Source: Rhodococcus sp. 14-2470-1b
Lineage (GTDB): Bacteria; Actinomycetota; Actinomycetes; Mycobacteriales; Mycobacteriaceae
Direction of reading: 5' to 3'
Assembly: GCF_002259415.1 (NCBI RefSeq)
Contig: NZ_NPFY01000026.1
Location: 62,001 to 126,000, forward strand
Length of the DNA: 64,000 nucleotides
Within the stretch, counting starts at the first letter, position 1; the number at the start of each line of letters is the position of its first letter. Below are positions 33,753-41,630 of this stretch, in pieces. The notes beneath the pieces are model-generated. The model was not told the origin of the DNA. It ran no database searches and worked only from the letters and a program-made list of their open reading frames with translations. A program made the position numbers and the translations under genes.

Positions 33753-34416
33753 CGGCCGCGGCGGTGTCGGCTGTAGTTTCTGCAGCGACTGTGCGCAGGA
33801 CGTCAGCGAACGCGCTGGGTTCCTGTGCACCCGAGACCCCGTACTTGCCGTTGATCACGAAGAAGGGGACACCGGTGATACCGAAGGTGCGGGCTTGGTC
33901 GATGTCGGATGCGACAGCATCCGAATACCTGCCCTCCGTCAGTGCCGCTTCGGCGTCCGCCCTGTCGAGTCCGATATCGGAGGCGAGGTCGGCCAGATCG
34001 GATATCCGTCCGACGTGCCTGCCCTCGGTGAAATAGGCCAGGAAGAGGCGCTCGGCAAGCTCGAGCTGCTTGTCGTGTGCTTTGGCATGATGAAGGAGTT
34101 CGTGCGCTTTCAGCGTCTTGGTGTGCTGTAGCGCGTCGAAGTCGTAGTCCAGCCCGACGGACGCGGCGATGCTTCCGACGTGCGCAAGCATCTGCTGAAC
34201 CTGATCGGCGGGGATTCCCTTGTGTCCCGACAGGAAGTCGACCTCGGAGCCATCGAAGTCCACCGGGGTGTCCGGTGCAAGCTCGAAGCTGTGGTACACG
34301 ATGTGGACGTTTCCGCCCTGGCCGGAAGCCGCGAGACCTTCTTCGAAGCGGCGCTTACCTATGTAGCACCACGGGCAGGCGATATCGGACCAGATGTCGA
34401 CGGTGATCGGAGCCAT
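33745..34416 (-). CDS. DsbA-family thiol oxidoreductase (FrnE-like)
   Basis: A 223-residue thioredoxin-fold protein. The active site C14-P-W-C17 sits after strand 1 (VDIWSDIACPWC), and GITGVPFF near 185 holds the cis-proline. There is no signal peptide, so it belongs to the cytoplasmic FrnE-like group that handles disulfides or glutathione/mycothiol-type adducts. ATG 34416 matches family starts; ATG 34431 is an alternative. A small C-x4-C protein is coupled to its end. Confidence 0.88.
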   Translation of the reverse strand: MAPITVDIWSDIACPWCYIGKRRFEEGLAASGQGGNVHIVYHSFELAPDTPVDFDGSEVDFLSGHKGIPADQVQQMLAHVGSIAASVGLDYDFDALQHTKTLKAHELLHHAKAHDKQLELAERLFLAYFTEGRHVGRISDLADLASDIGLDRADAEAALTEGRYSDAVASDIDQARTFGITGVPFFVINGKYGVSGAQEPSAFADVLRTVAAETTADTAAADV

Positions 34417-34498
34417 GAGGAAGAGAACCATCGCCTGTCACCGATTGTTCCCGACGTTCGACTTCGATCGCCGTCGACACGAGTGTCTGCCTACGTCG

Positions 34499-34705
34499 TC
34501 ATGCGGCGTGCTTACCGGAGGCCTTATCCGCTCGGCGCTCGGCGAACCGCCCGCTTTTAGTCAACACCTTGGAGATCATGTTCGGCTTGCCGGAGCGCTT
34601 CTCGATGGCCAGACCGGCCAGCATCAGGATTCGCGCGAGAATCGGAAGTGCGATCGCGACGAACAGGTACCGGTACAAGTACTTTCGAGCCAGAAGTGGA
34701 AGCAT
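34499..34705 (-). CDS. Small membrane protein, unknown function
   Basis: A 68-residue protein. Residues about 12-34 (RYLFVAIALPILARILMLAG) form one membrane helix, followed by a basic tail KRSGKPNMISK through RRADKASGKHAA. It starts 3 bp after the LapA-like stop on the same strand, so the two genes form an operon. Similar tiny proteins are common in mycolata, but I do not recognise a named family. Confidence 0.65.
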   Translation of the reverse strand: MLPLLARKYLYRYLFVAIALPILARILMLAGLAIEKRSGKPNMISKVLTKSGRFAERRADKASGKHAA

Positions 34706-34708
34706 CGG

Positions 34709-34975
34709 TCAACGCACCGCGCGTCGAAGCCGGAGTGCCGCAACCACCGCGAGGGTGATGACGGCGCCGACTGCAGCGGCGCCCAACAGTGACACGCCCT
34801 GAGCGAGGTCGAAGTTCCACCCGATGAAGTTGATCTGCGTGTGCACCGTGTTCTGCAGCACGAAGACGACGAGCGCGACGGCCAGGAGCAGGGCGACTAT
34901 CAGCGCGAGCTTGGAGGTGATACCTCCGCGGCGGCGTGGTGCGGGGCGTACGGAGGTGGAGTCGGTGGTGGTCAT
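34709..34975 (-). CDS. LapA-domain small membrane protein
   Basis: An 88-residue protein with two membrane helices: KLALIVALLLAVALVVFVLQNT and VSLLGAAAVGAVITLAVVAALRL. The segment VFVLQNTVHTQINFIGWNF between them is the signature of the LapA (DUF1049) family, inner-membrane proteins linked in other bacteria to envelope assembly. GAGGAATCACC precedes ATG 34975. It is followed closely by another small membrane protein. Confidence 0.85.
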   Translation of the reverse strand: MTTTDSTSVRPAPRRRGGITSKLALIVALLLAVALVVFVLQNTVHTQINFIGWNFDLAQGVSLLGAAAVGAVITLAVVAALRLRRAVR

Positions 34976-35106
34976 GGTGATTCCTCGGGGCTGAGATGTA
35001 GCTGGGCTGAATGAACTCGGCGGACTTGTCGTGCTGGGAATCCGGGCGCCGCAGGGTCCAGGTGCTGCCTTGGACCCTGCCGGGGCCTGGATTGTCGAGG
35101 GCAGGT

Positions 35107-35277
35107 CTACTTGAACGTGTCCTTGATGTTCTCGCCGACCTTCTTCACGCCTGCGGATCCCTGGTCCTTCTTGCCTTCTGCCTCGAGATCCTTGTTGTTC
35201 GTCGCGTCACCCACGACCTCCTTGGCCTTGCCCAATGCGTCTTCTGCTGCGTTCTTGGCCTTGTCGATGAAGCTCAT
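35107..35277 (-). CDS. CsbD-family stress protein
   Basis: A 56-residue protein, MSFIDKAKNAAEDALGKAKE followed by VVGDATNNKDLEAEGKKDQG, which is a complete CsbD domain. CsbD is a general stress protein under SigB in Bacillus; its function is unknown. AGAGGTG precedes ATG 35277. A perfect CRP-type half-site pair lies 75 bp upstream (35352-35367). A second, membrane-anchored CsbD-like protein occurs at 20061. Confidence 0.9.
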   Translation of the reverse strand: MSFIDKAKNAAEDALGKAKEVVGDATNNKDLEAEGKKDQGSAGVKKVGENIKDTFK

Positions 35278-35351
35278 CCGAGCACCTCTTCTATGTGTGA
35301 TTGAAAATTGCAGATACTCAGTCGGTTCCCGAGGGGCAAAGCAAACGCGGG

Positions 35352-35367
35352 TGTGATGTGAATCACA
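35352..35367. promoter_or_regulatory. CRP/GlxR-type binding site
   Basis: TGTGA at 35352-35356 and TCACA at 35363-35367 are separated by six bases, an exact match to the CRP-family consensus half sites used by Crp/GlxR in actinobacteria. It lies in the divergent gap between CsbD (start 35277) and the LacI-family gene (start 35545), 75 and 178 bp away, so it could regulate CsbD more directly. Confidence 0.65.
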
Positions 35368-35544
35368 TTCATGGCTGGCGGACGGCATCGTTTCGTATGG
35401 AGGCACGCCCGGGCAGGCTCCTGGTTCGCGGGGCCTGCGAGATGCTGAATTCAGGCAAATCGGTTCACGGCCGCTGATATTCTCTGCGGGTACGGTGATG
35501 GACCTTCGCGCCGTACGGATGCCGAAATCCCATCAGGAGCACCC

Positions 35545-36573
35545 ATGCCCCACCGATACCGGGTGCGCGAGATAGCCCAGCAGGCCGAACTCAGCGAAGC
35601 CACCGTCGATCGAGTGTTGAACAAGCGTCCAGGCGTTCGTGAATCGACCAAGGATGCGGTCGAGAAAGCGATCGCAGATCTCGACAATCAGCGCGCTCAG
35701 CTGCGAGTCGCGGGGCGCAAGTTCATGTTCGACGTGGTCATGTCCGCGCCCCATCGGTTCTCGGGCGCAGTCAAGCGCGCGATCGAGGCCGAGCTACCGG
35801 CTCTCGAACCTGCGTCGGTCCGAGCTCGATTTCACCTCCAGGAGCACGGATCCGTCGACTTGCTCGTCGAGCGGCTGGACCGGATCGCAGCCGGGTCGTC
35901 CCACGGAGTCATCGTGAAGGCGCCCGCAGTTCCGGACATCGTCGACGCGATCGACCGGGTCGTCGCAGCTGGAATACCCGTCGTCACCCACGTCACCGAC
36001 GTGCCAGGGAGCCGACGGGTCGGCTACGTCGGGATCGACAATCGGGCAGCAGGGGAGACGGCCGCGTACCTGGTCACCAAAATGCTCGGCGAGACACCCG
36101 GGGACGTGCTGATCACCCTGAGCAGCAACTCCTACCGCGGTGAGGAAGAACGAGAGATCGGATTCAGAAGCGCCATGCGCCGGATCTCCGGAATCGAGGA
36201 CAACCGTCCGCGGTCGGTGGTGGAGATCGCGGAGAACGACGGGCTCGATTCACGCGTCGAGACTTTGGTTCTCGATGCGCTGGAACGTAATCCGAACATC
36301 GTGGCCGTCTACTCGTGCGGCGGCGGCAACTCCGCGATCGTGCGTGCGTTCGACAAACTCGGCCGCGGCTGTTCGGTGTTCGTAGCCCACGACCTGGACG
36401 CCGACAACCGTGAACTGCTGTACCGGCATCGCATCACCGTCGTGCTCGATCACGACCTCCGTGCGGACGCCAATCGAGCATGCCGAATGCTGATGCACGC
36501 GCAAGGCGCGCTGGCGCCGGTGTCCGCCAAGTCGTCGGCGATTCGCGTACTCACCCCGTTCAACATGTTCTGA
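35545..36573 (+). CDS. LacI-family regulator with periplasmic-binding-type sensor
   Basis: A 342-residue regulator. The N-terminal HTH reads VREIAQQAELSEATVDRVLN, followed by the hinge RPGVRESTKDAVEKAIADL, and the rest is a sugar-binding-protein fold (FDVVMSAPHRF, VGYVGIDNRAAGETAAYL, VYSCGGGNSAIVRAF). ATG 35545 follows AGGAG. Its neighbours are a sugar isomerase/epimerase and a PhyH dioxygenase, so the effector may be a sugar or cyclitol. Candidate operator: the palindrome at 37593-37602 in the divergent gap. Confidence 0.87.
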   Translation: MPHRYRVREIAQQAELSEATVDRVLNKRPGVRESTKDAVEKAIADLDNQRAQLRVAGRKFMFDVVMSAPHRFSGAVKRAIEAELPALEPASVRARFHLQEHGSVDLLVERLDRIAAGSSHGVIVKAPAVPDIVDAIDRVVAAGIPVVTHVTDVPGSRRVGYVGIDNRAAGETAAYLVTKMLGETPGDVLITLSSNSYRGEEEREIGFRSAMRRISGIEDNRPRSVVEIAENDGLDSRVETLVLDALERNPNIVAVYSCGGGNSAIVRAFDKLGRGCSVFVAHDLDADNRELLYRHRITVVLDHDLRADANRACRMLMHAQGALAPVSAKSSAIRVLTPFNMF

Positions 36574-37464
36574 CTATTCGACGAAGGCGCGTGCGGTGTC
36601 GATCGCTCGTTTCAGGGCGAGATCGAGGGCAGTGGAACGAAATTCGGTCGAGAGGATCTCCGTACCCCACGTACCGGTGTAACCGATGTCGCGCAGGACC
36701 CCGACCAGTCCGGTGAGATCGAACGTGCCGTCGCCGCAGAGCCGACGATTGTCCATCGTGTCGGACAGCAACGTACCCACCACCTCTGCATCGGCGTCGT
36801 CCAGTTCGATTCCGAAGACGACATCCGACGTCAGCGAGTCGCGCAGTTCGTCCAACGTCGTGCCCGCCCGAAACACGTGCCACGCGTCGACGATGATCCC
36901 GCAATCGGGGTGACCGGTGGATCGGGCGAGATCGGCCCCGGCAGGGATGGTCGAGACGATCGAGAACGGCATCGGTTCGAGCGCGATCCGCGTTCCGTGT
37001 TCTGCGGCCTGGCGGGTGAGTTCCAGCAGCGGTTCGGTGTACGGAGCGAGGTCGCGAGGTTCTGCGTTCTCCGAGCCGATCTTGATGTGAGTCGGACCGA
37101 GCACGTCGGATGCGCGGAACAGCAAGTCACGGACGGCGAAGGTGTTGCCGTCCTCGCCTCGCGGAATCCACCATTTCTCCAGCAATTCGATCTCGACGAA
37201 CTTCAGCGGCGAATCGTCCAACATCGCTCGGAGAGTGCGCAATCCGACGCCGGCCTCGATCGCGGCCAGATCCGCCGCCACGATGCCCATCCCGGCGAAA
37301 CCCGCGGACGCGATGGCGGCGATGCGTTCGGTGATGGGAATCGGGCTCAGCGCGGGGGAGGCGTCGGGACGCACGTTTCCTGCGGACGTCCAGCACGCGG
37401 CGATCATGTCGGCGGGGACTCGGGTCGCATTGTCCGTGGACTTCACCGGCTCATCGGAGATCAT
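36574..37464 (-). CDS. Sugar phosphate isomerase/epimerase (AP endonuclease 2-like TIM barrel)
   Basis: A 296-residue TIM-barrel protein of the xylose-isomerase-like/IolE-IolI group. Metal-ligand-type residues appear in RIALEPMPFSI, CGIIVDAWHVFR and GTWGTEILSTEF. Such enzymes isomerise or epimerise sugars and inositols in the cytoplasm. ATG 37464 follows GGGGACG and is preferred over TTG 37500. The stop directly abuts that of the LacI gene. It diverges from the PhyH gene across a gap with a large inverted repeat. Confidence 0.78.
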   Translation of the reverse strand: MISDEPVKSTDNATRVPADMIAACWTSAGNVRPDASPALSPIPITERIAAIASAGFAGMGIVAADLAAIEAGVGLRTLRAMLDDSPLKFVEIELLEKWWIPRGEDGNTFAVRDLLFRASDVLGPTHIKIGSENAEPRDLAPYTEPLLELTRQAAEHGTRIALEPMPFSIVSTIPAGADLARSTGHPDCGIIVDAWHVFRAGTTLDELRDSLTSDVVFGIELDDADAEVVGTLLSDTMDNRRLCGDGTFDLTGLVGVLRDIGYTGTWGTEILSTEFRSTALDLALKRAIDTARAFVE

Positions 37465-37502
37465 CTGCTCATCGTCCCCGGGAACGCTGGTCTCGATCAA
37501 CG

Positions 37503-37580
37503 GGCCGATCCATCAAATTCCCCTCGAGAAGCGCGTCCGTTGCTCGAGGGGATCTTGATGGTTTTTTTCGTTGATCGGCC
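37503..37580 (+). promoter_or_regulatory. Long inverted repeat followed by T7 run, possible attenuator
   Basis: CCATCAAATTCCCCTCGAG at 37510-37528 pairs 17 of 19 with the sequence at 37543-37561, across a 14-base loop, and is followed by seven T residues on the plus strand. Outer arms GGCCGATC (37503-37510) and GATCGGCC (37573-37580) extend the symmetry. It has the form of an intrinsic terminator pointing into the PhyH gene 60-70 bp away, with no gene ending upstream. Attenuation, an operator or antisense-transcript termination are all possible. Confidence 0.6.
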
Positions 37581-37592
37581 ACATCTGTCTTG

Positions 37593-37602
37593 GCAAGCTT
37601 GC
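37593..37602. promoter_or_regulatory. Palindrome, candidate LacI-type operator
   Basis: GCAAGCTTGC is a perfect 10-bp palindrome 38 bp before the PhyH start, in the divergent gap with the isomerase. LacI-type operators are short and symmetric, so the nearby LacI-family protein could bind here. The match is short and could be chance. Confidence 0.4.
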
Positions 37603-37640
37603 ATCCAGGAACGATCCCCCGAACTTCGAGGAACCTCATC

Positions 37641-38822
37641 ATGACCAATGACATCCGGCAGACCCCGCGGACCGACAGGCTCAGCGAATCGGACTGCAAC
37701 ATCGACCGATTCCGTGAACTCGTCGCGCAGGCCACCGAACTGGCGGACTACCCCCATGCGGCCGACGTCGCGTCGAACGTCCTGATCTACGACGCCGCCG
37801 CGCTGACGGCACACGCCGCAGATGCGGACGCCCGCTCGGACATCCAGGACGAGCTCGCCGACGCTTTGCTGAACGGTCCGGGCATCGTGGTGTTCAAGAA
37901 GGCGTTCACGTCGGAGAACGCGCTTGCGGAGACGACGGCGGAGTACCGGCGAATCATCGAGCAGCAGCACGCAACCGGCGTCGTCGGCGGCGATCACTTC
38001 GCCAAGCCGGGCGCCAACGACAGGATCTGGTCTGCGTTGCAGAAGCTGGCCTTGGTCCAGCCGGAGCTCTACGTCCGCTACTACTCCAACGACATTCTCG
38101 CTCTCGTCTCCGAGGCATGGCTCGGCCCGATGTATCAGGTCACCTCGGCGATCAACGTCGTCAATCCCGGTGGTGCGGCTCAGAACCCGCACCGCGACTA
38201 CCATCTCGGTTTCATGTCGACGGACACCGCCGCGAAGTTCCGCGCGCACGTGCATCGTCTGTCGCCCGCCCTCACCCTCCAGGGTGCAGTTGCTCACTGC
38301 GACATGCCGATCGAGAGCGGCCCGACGATGTACCTTCCCTACTCGCAGAAGTTCGAGGCCGGGTATATCGCGTTCAACTTGCCCGAGTTCCGGGAGTACT
38401 TCGCGGAGAACTACATTCAGCTTCCGTTGGAGGAGGGCGACGCCGTCTTCTTCAACCCGGCGCTGTTTCATGCGGCAGGTCACAACACGTCGACGGACAT
38501 CTACCGCATGGCGAATCTGCTGCAGGTCTCCTCGGCGTTCGGCCGCGCACTGGACAGCGTCGATCGTGAAGCCATCGGATCGGCTCTGTACCCGACGTTG
38601 CTCGAGTGGACCGAGAGCGGCCGCACCCGTGACGTGGAGAACGTCATCGCTGCGTCGGCCGAAGGGTACGCGTTCCCGTCGAACCTCGATCTGGACCAGC
38701 CGTTGACGGGGTTGGCGGGCGAGACTCATGCCGAACTGGTCAAGCGTGCCGTCGACAGCCGGATGAGTGCCGCCGAGTTCGACGCCGCCGCCCGGGCCCT
38801 GTACGCACGCCACGAGGCCTGA
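37641..38822 (+). CDS. Phytanoyl-CoA dioxygenase (PhyH)-family Fe(II)/2-oxoglutarate enzyme
   Basis: A 393-residue protein with a PhyH-type jelly-roll domain. The metal-binding HxD is in PHRDYHLGF and the distal histidine in FHAAGHNTS, followed by a YRMANLLQ segment for 2-oxoglutarate. PhyH-family enzymes hydroxylate small molecules with oxygen and 2-oxoglutarate. GAGGAACCTCATC precedes ATG 37641. It is divergent from a sugar isomerase/epimerase and near a LacI regulator, so the substrate may be a modified sugar or cyclitol; this is inferred from context. Confidence 0.85.
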   Translation: MTNDIRQTPRTDRLSESDCNIDRFRELVAQATELADYPHAADVASNVLIYDAAALTAHAADADARSDIQDELADALLNGPGIVVFKKAFTSENALAETTAEYRRIIEQQHATGVVGGDHFAKPGANDRIWSALQKLALVQPELYVRYYSNDILALVSEAWLGPMYQVTSAINVVNPGGAAQNPHRDYHLGFMSTDTAAKFRAHVHRLSPALTLQGAVAHCDMPIESGPTMYLPYSQKFEAGYIAFNLPEFREYFAENYIQLPLEEGDAVFFNPALFHAAGHNTSTDIYRMANLLQVSSAFGRALDSVDREAIGSALYPTLLEWTESGRTRDVENVIAASAEGYAFPSNLDLDQPLTGLAGETHAELVKRAVDSRMSAAEFDAAARALYARHEA

Positions 38823-38891
38823 GCACACCCAGCACGAAAATCGTCGGGCGTCCTCGGTTCCATGAACCGAGAACGCCCGACGTGGTGTGCT
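38822..38891. terminator. Bidirectional terminator between PhyH and desaturase genes
   Basis: A strong hairpin pairs GTCGGGCG (38843-38850) with CGCCCGAC (38874-38881), with inner arms CTCGGTTC and GAACCGAG around a CAT loop. Outer arms AGCACACC (38822-38829) and GGTGTGCT (38884-38891) add further pairing. It sits between the convergent stops of two genes and probably terminates both. Confidence 0.85.
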
Positions 38892-38905
38892 GTGAACCGA
38901 GACCG

Positions 38906-40345
38906 TCAGTCGTCGCCGCGGGGCGGCGGTTCGACGTCGACGCCTCCGGACGAGTGCTCCGGACCTGCGTCCGGATGGCCTGCCGGAACGCGGCTTCGTG
39001 ACCGCGCGGCCTCGCTTTCGGAGGGGGCGTCGTCGAACTTGCGGCGCCATGCCTCCTCCGGGCGGTACGGTCCGGGCTTGGGCCGAGCCTTCCCGCCGGG
39101 AAGCGCAAGACGCGCGATGGTGCGGTGGACCATGGTCCATTGCTGGATGAGCGGACCACTGTTGTACGGGAGCTGGTACCGCTCGCAGATGTCCTTGATC
39201 TTGGGCGACACCTCGGAGTACCTGGTGCTCGGCATGTCCGGGTACAGATGGTGCTCGACCTGGTAACTCAAGTTGCCGCTCATCAGGTGGAACAGCGGCC
39301 CGCCGTCGATGTTCGCTGCGCCGACCAGCTGACGGACGTACCAACCGCCCCGTGTCTCGTTCTCCACTTCCTCCTGGCTGAAGGTGTAGGCCTGATCCGG
39401 GAAGTGACCGCAGAAGATGATGCCGTGCGACCACACGTTCCTGATGATGTTGGCGGTGAAGTTCGCGGCAAGGGTGGCCAGGAATGTGCTCTCGACGCCG
39501 CTGAATCGGGAATCGAGGAAACCGGTCGTCCTCTTCGACTTTCCGAAGCGACTGGAGCCACGCAGTTTCGCGGCGAGTCTCGACTTCTTGCTCTCGCGTA
39601 GACGGCCGCCGCTCGCCAGCTGCGCCAGAGCGAACGCGCCGGCACTGATGGTCGGCCAACCCACGTAGTCCTTGACGAACTGCCTACGCGCTTTACCTGC
39701 GATTCCTTTGAGATCGCGGACCAGTTCCTTCACGGGCTTTTCGCCCCGGCGGATCGCTTCGATGTCCAGATCGTGAAGCGCGACTCCCCATTCGAAGAAC
39801 GCCATCAGCAACACGTTGTAGAACGGCTGAGCCAGATAAACGGGGTGCCACTTCTGGTTGGGGTCGATGCGCATGATCTCGTACCCGAGATCCTTGTCCT
39901 TGCCACGAATGTTCGTATACGTGTGGTGGACGTAGTTGTGCGAGTGCTTCCACGACTGCGCCGTCGACGCGGTGTCCCAGTCCCACACCGACGAGTGGAT
40001 CTCCGGATCGTTCATCCAGTCCCACTGACCGTGCATGACGTTGTGGCCGATTTCCATGTTCTCGAGAATCTTCGCGATCCCGAGGCACGCGGTACCTGCA
40101 ACCCAGGCGGGCTTGCTCGTCGAGCCCAGAAGCAGAACTCTGCCGGCAACCAACAACTGCCGTTGAGCTGCGATGACGGACGTGATGTACTTGCGGTCCT
40201 TGGCGCCGAGGCTCGCGTACACCTCGTCGTGAATGGCGTCGAACTCCTTGGCGAGCTCGGCTATGGTCTCGTCGCTCAGATGCGCCAGAGGATTGACCGG
40301 TTCGGTCCTGCTCGGGTCGGTCCTGGTTGCGTCGTCGATCGTCAT
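38906..40345 (-). CDS. desA3: Fatty acyl desaturase, DesA3-like
   Basis: A 479-residue membrane-bound desaturase. The three histidine boxes are GHNVMH, HSHNYVHH and QVEHH, which hold the diiron centre. It inserts a delta-9 double bond into stearoyl-CoA-type acyl chains, using electrons from a partner reductase. ATG 40345 follows GGGAGG. The partner is encoded 20 bp upstream on the same strand, as for Rv3229c-Rv3230c in Mycobacterium tuberculosis. The C-terminal 60 residues are a charged, low-complexity tail longer than in typical homologues. Confidence 0.9.
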   Translation of the reverse strand: MTIDDATRTDPSRTEPVNPLAHLSDETIAELAKEFDAIHDEVYASLGAKDRKYITSVIAAQRQLLVAGRVLLLGSTSKPAWVAGTACLGIAKILENMEIGHNVMHGQWDWMNDPEIHSSVWDWDTASTAQSWKHSHNYVHHTYTNIRGKDKDLGYEIMRIDPNQKWHPVYLAQPFYNVLLMAFFEWGVALHDLDIEAIRRGEKPVKELVRDLKGIAGKARRQFVKDYVGWPTISAGAFALAQLASGGRLRESKKSRLAAKLRGSSRFGKSKRTTGFLDSRFSGVESTFLATLAANFTANIIRNVWSHGIIFCGHFPDQAYTFSQEEVENETRGGWYVRQLVGAANIDGGPLFHLMSGNLSYQVEHHLYPDMPSTRYSEVSPKIKDICERYQLPYNSGPLIQQWTMVHRTIARLALPGGKARPKPGPYRPEEAWRRKFDDAPSESEAARSRSRVPAGHPDAGPEHSSGGVDVEPPPRGDD

Positions 40346-40365
40346 CTATGTCCTCCCAGAAGATG

Positions 40366-41463
40366 TCAAAGCTCGATTTCGATGTCGCCTTCCGCTGTGT
40401 TCACGCAGATGCGTACCGCTTGGCCGGTCGGTTCGGAGACGTCCCCGTTTCGAAGGTCCCGTATCCGTCCGGATTTCAGAGTTCCCACGCAGGTGTGGCA
40501 GATGCCGATCCTGCACCCGAAGGTGAGGTCGAGACCGGCGTCCTCACCGGCCGCGAGAATGGTCGTTCCACCGTCGCATTCGACCTTCTTCTGGCTGTTG
40601 GTGAACGCGACCACGCCACCTTCACCTTCCTCCGCGTTCCCCCCGATGACCGGTTGAAAACTCTCGTGGTGAAATCTGTCGTAATCGCCCTGGTCTTTCC
40701 AGTAGGACTTCAGATCGTCCAGATGCTCACCCGGGCCGGAGCAGAATGCGTCACGTTCTCGCCAGTCGGGAACCAGCTCGTCCAGTTCGGTCGCCTTCAT
40801 GCGTCCTTCGTCGCTGGTGATGCGCAGCTTCACGCTGAGGCCGTCGTGCTTGGCCTCCAGCTCGTCGAGGGTGTCCGCGAACATGAGCTGCTCGCGGGTG
40901 TGAACCGAGTGAACCACGACGATGTCTCGGACCTGGTCGTGGTGGTCGAGGCTGCGTAGCATGCTGATGATCGGTGTGATGCCGCTGCCTGCGCTGATGA
41001 AGACCATCTTGTCCGGCAGCGGGTCGGGAAGGGTGAACTCGCCCTCGACCTCGCTGAGACGGACGATGTCGCCCGTGCGGATGGTGCCGACGAGGTACGG
41101 CGACACAGTCCCCTCGGGTACGAGCTTGGGACTGACGCTGACCAGTCCGTCGACGGGGTCCGGGTCGGACGTCAACGAGTACGCCCGCCAGTGGTAGCGC
41201 CCGTCGATGAGGACACCGAGCCGGACGTACTGTCCGGGTATGTGACCAGCCCATTCGAAGCCGGGGCGGATGAAGACGGATACCGCCTCCGAGCCCTCCG
41301 GCGCGACCCGAACGACCTGCCCACGCAGTTCCCGCGTCGTCCACAGCGGGTTGATCAACGCAAGATAGTCGTCCGGTCTCAATGGATTGAACAGCATTCG
41401 AACCGCGCGAAGCGCTGTTCTTCGCACAAAAGATACCTGGGGCTTGGCCCCCCGCTCTGCCAC
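40366..41463 (-). CDS. FNR-type reductase with 2Fe-2S ferredoxin domain, desaturase partner
   Basis: A 365-residue electron-transfer protein homologous to Rv3230c. The N-terminal FAD domain has RAYSLTS, the NAD(P) domain has ISAGSGITPIISML and CSGPGEH, and the C-terminal ferredoxin domain has CRIGICHTC with the last cysteine in RICVNT. It delivers electrons from NADPH to the acyl desaturase downstream. GTG 41463 fits the family start; AGG stands just upstream. A long palindrome at 41508-41555 lies in its upstream region. Confidence 0.9.
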   Translation of the reverse strand: MAERGAKPQVSFVRRTALRAVRMLFNPLRPDDYLALINPLWTTRELRGQVVRVAPEGSEAVSVFIRPGFEWAGHIPGQYVRLGVLIDGRYHWRAYSLTSDPDPVDGLVSVSPKLVPEGTVSPYLVGTIRTGDIVRLSEVEGEFTLPDPLPDKMVFISAGSGITPIISMLRSLDHHDQVRDIVVVHSVHTREQLMFADTLDELEAKHDGLSVKLRITSDEGRMKATELDELVPDWRERDAFCSGPGEHLDDLKSYWKDQGDYDRFHHESFQPVIGGNAEEGEGGVVAFTNSQKKVECDGGTTILAAGEDAGLDLTFGCRIGICHTCVGTLKSGRIRDLRNGDVSEPTGQAVRICVNTAEGDIEIEL

Positions 41464-41507
41464 ACCTGAAACGTAACGCCAACACCCGCGTCTGTGTCGG
41501 GAAACCG

Positions 41508-41555
41508 CGAAATGAGCCGAAATCAATTGTATTTCAAATTGATTGGCTCATTTCG
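41508..41555. promoter_or_regulatory. Long AT-rich palindrome upstream of the desaturase operon
   Basis: CGAAATGAGCC (41508-41518) and AATCAATT (41521-41528) pair with AATTGATT (41537-41544) and GGCTCATTTCG (41545-41555), a 19-bp stem with a 2-nt bulge. No T-run follows on either strand. It lies 45 bp upstream of the reductase start and 76 bp below the end of the LLM gene. It may be an operator for a lipid-responsive repressor of the desaturase operon, or a terminator for the LLM operon. Confidence 0.65.
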
Positions 41556-41630
41556 GCGGCATACGAATGCCCGGGCCCCCGCAGCCGATTACGCGAGTAA
41601 CCGGTCCGGCCGGGGCTCAAACATCGTCGG

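Noticed and set aside
35100..35480. A stress-sigma (SigB/SigF) promoter for CsbD
   Set aside because: GTTTGC and GGGAAC occur upstream but spacing is too short (12 bp) for the consensus.
37497..39659. A minus-strand open frame of about 720 codons opposite the PhyH gene
   Set aside because: The PhyH and desaturase frames carry clear motifs and ribosome sites; this one is low-complexity and arginine-rich.
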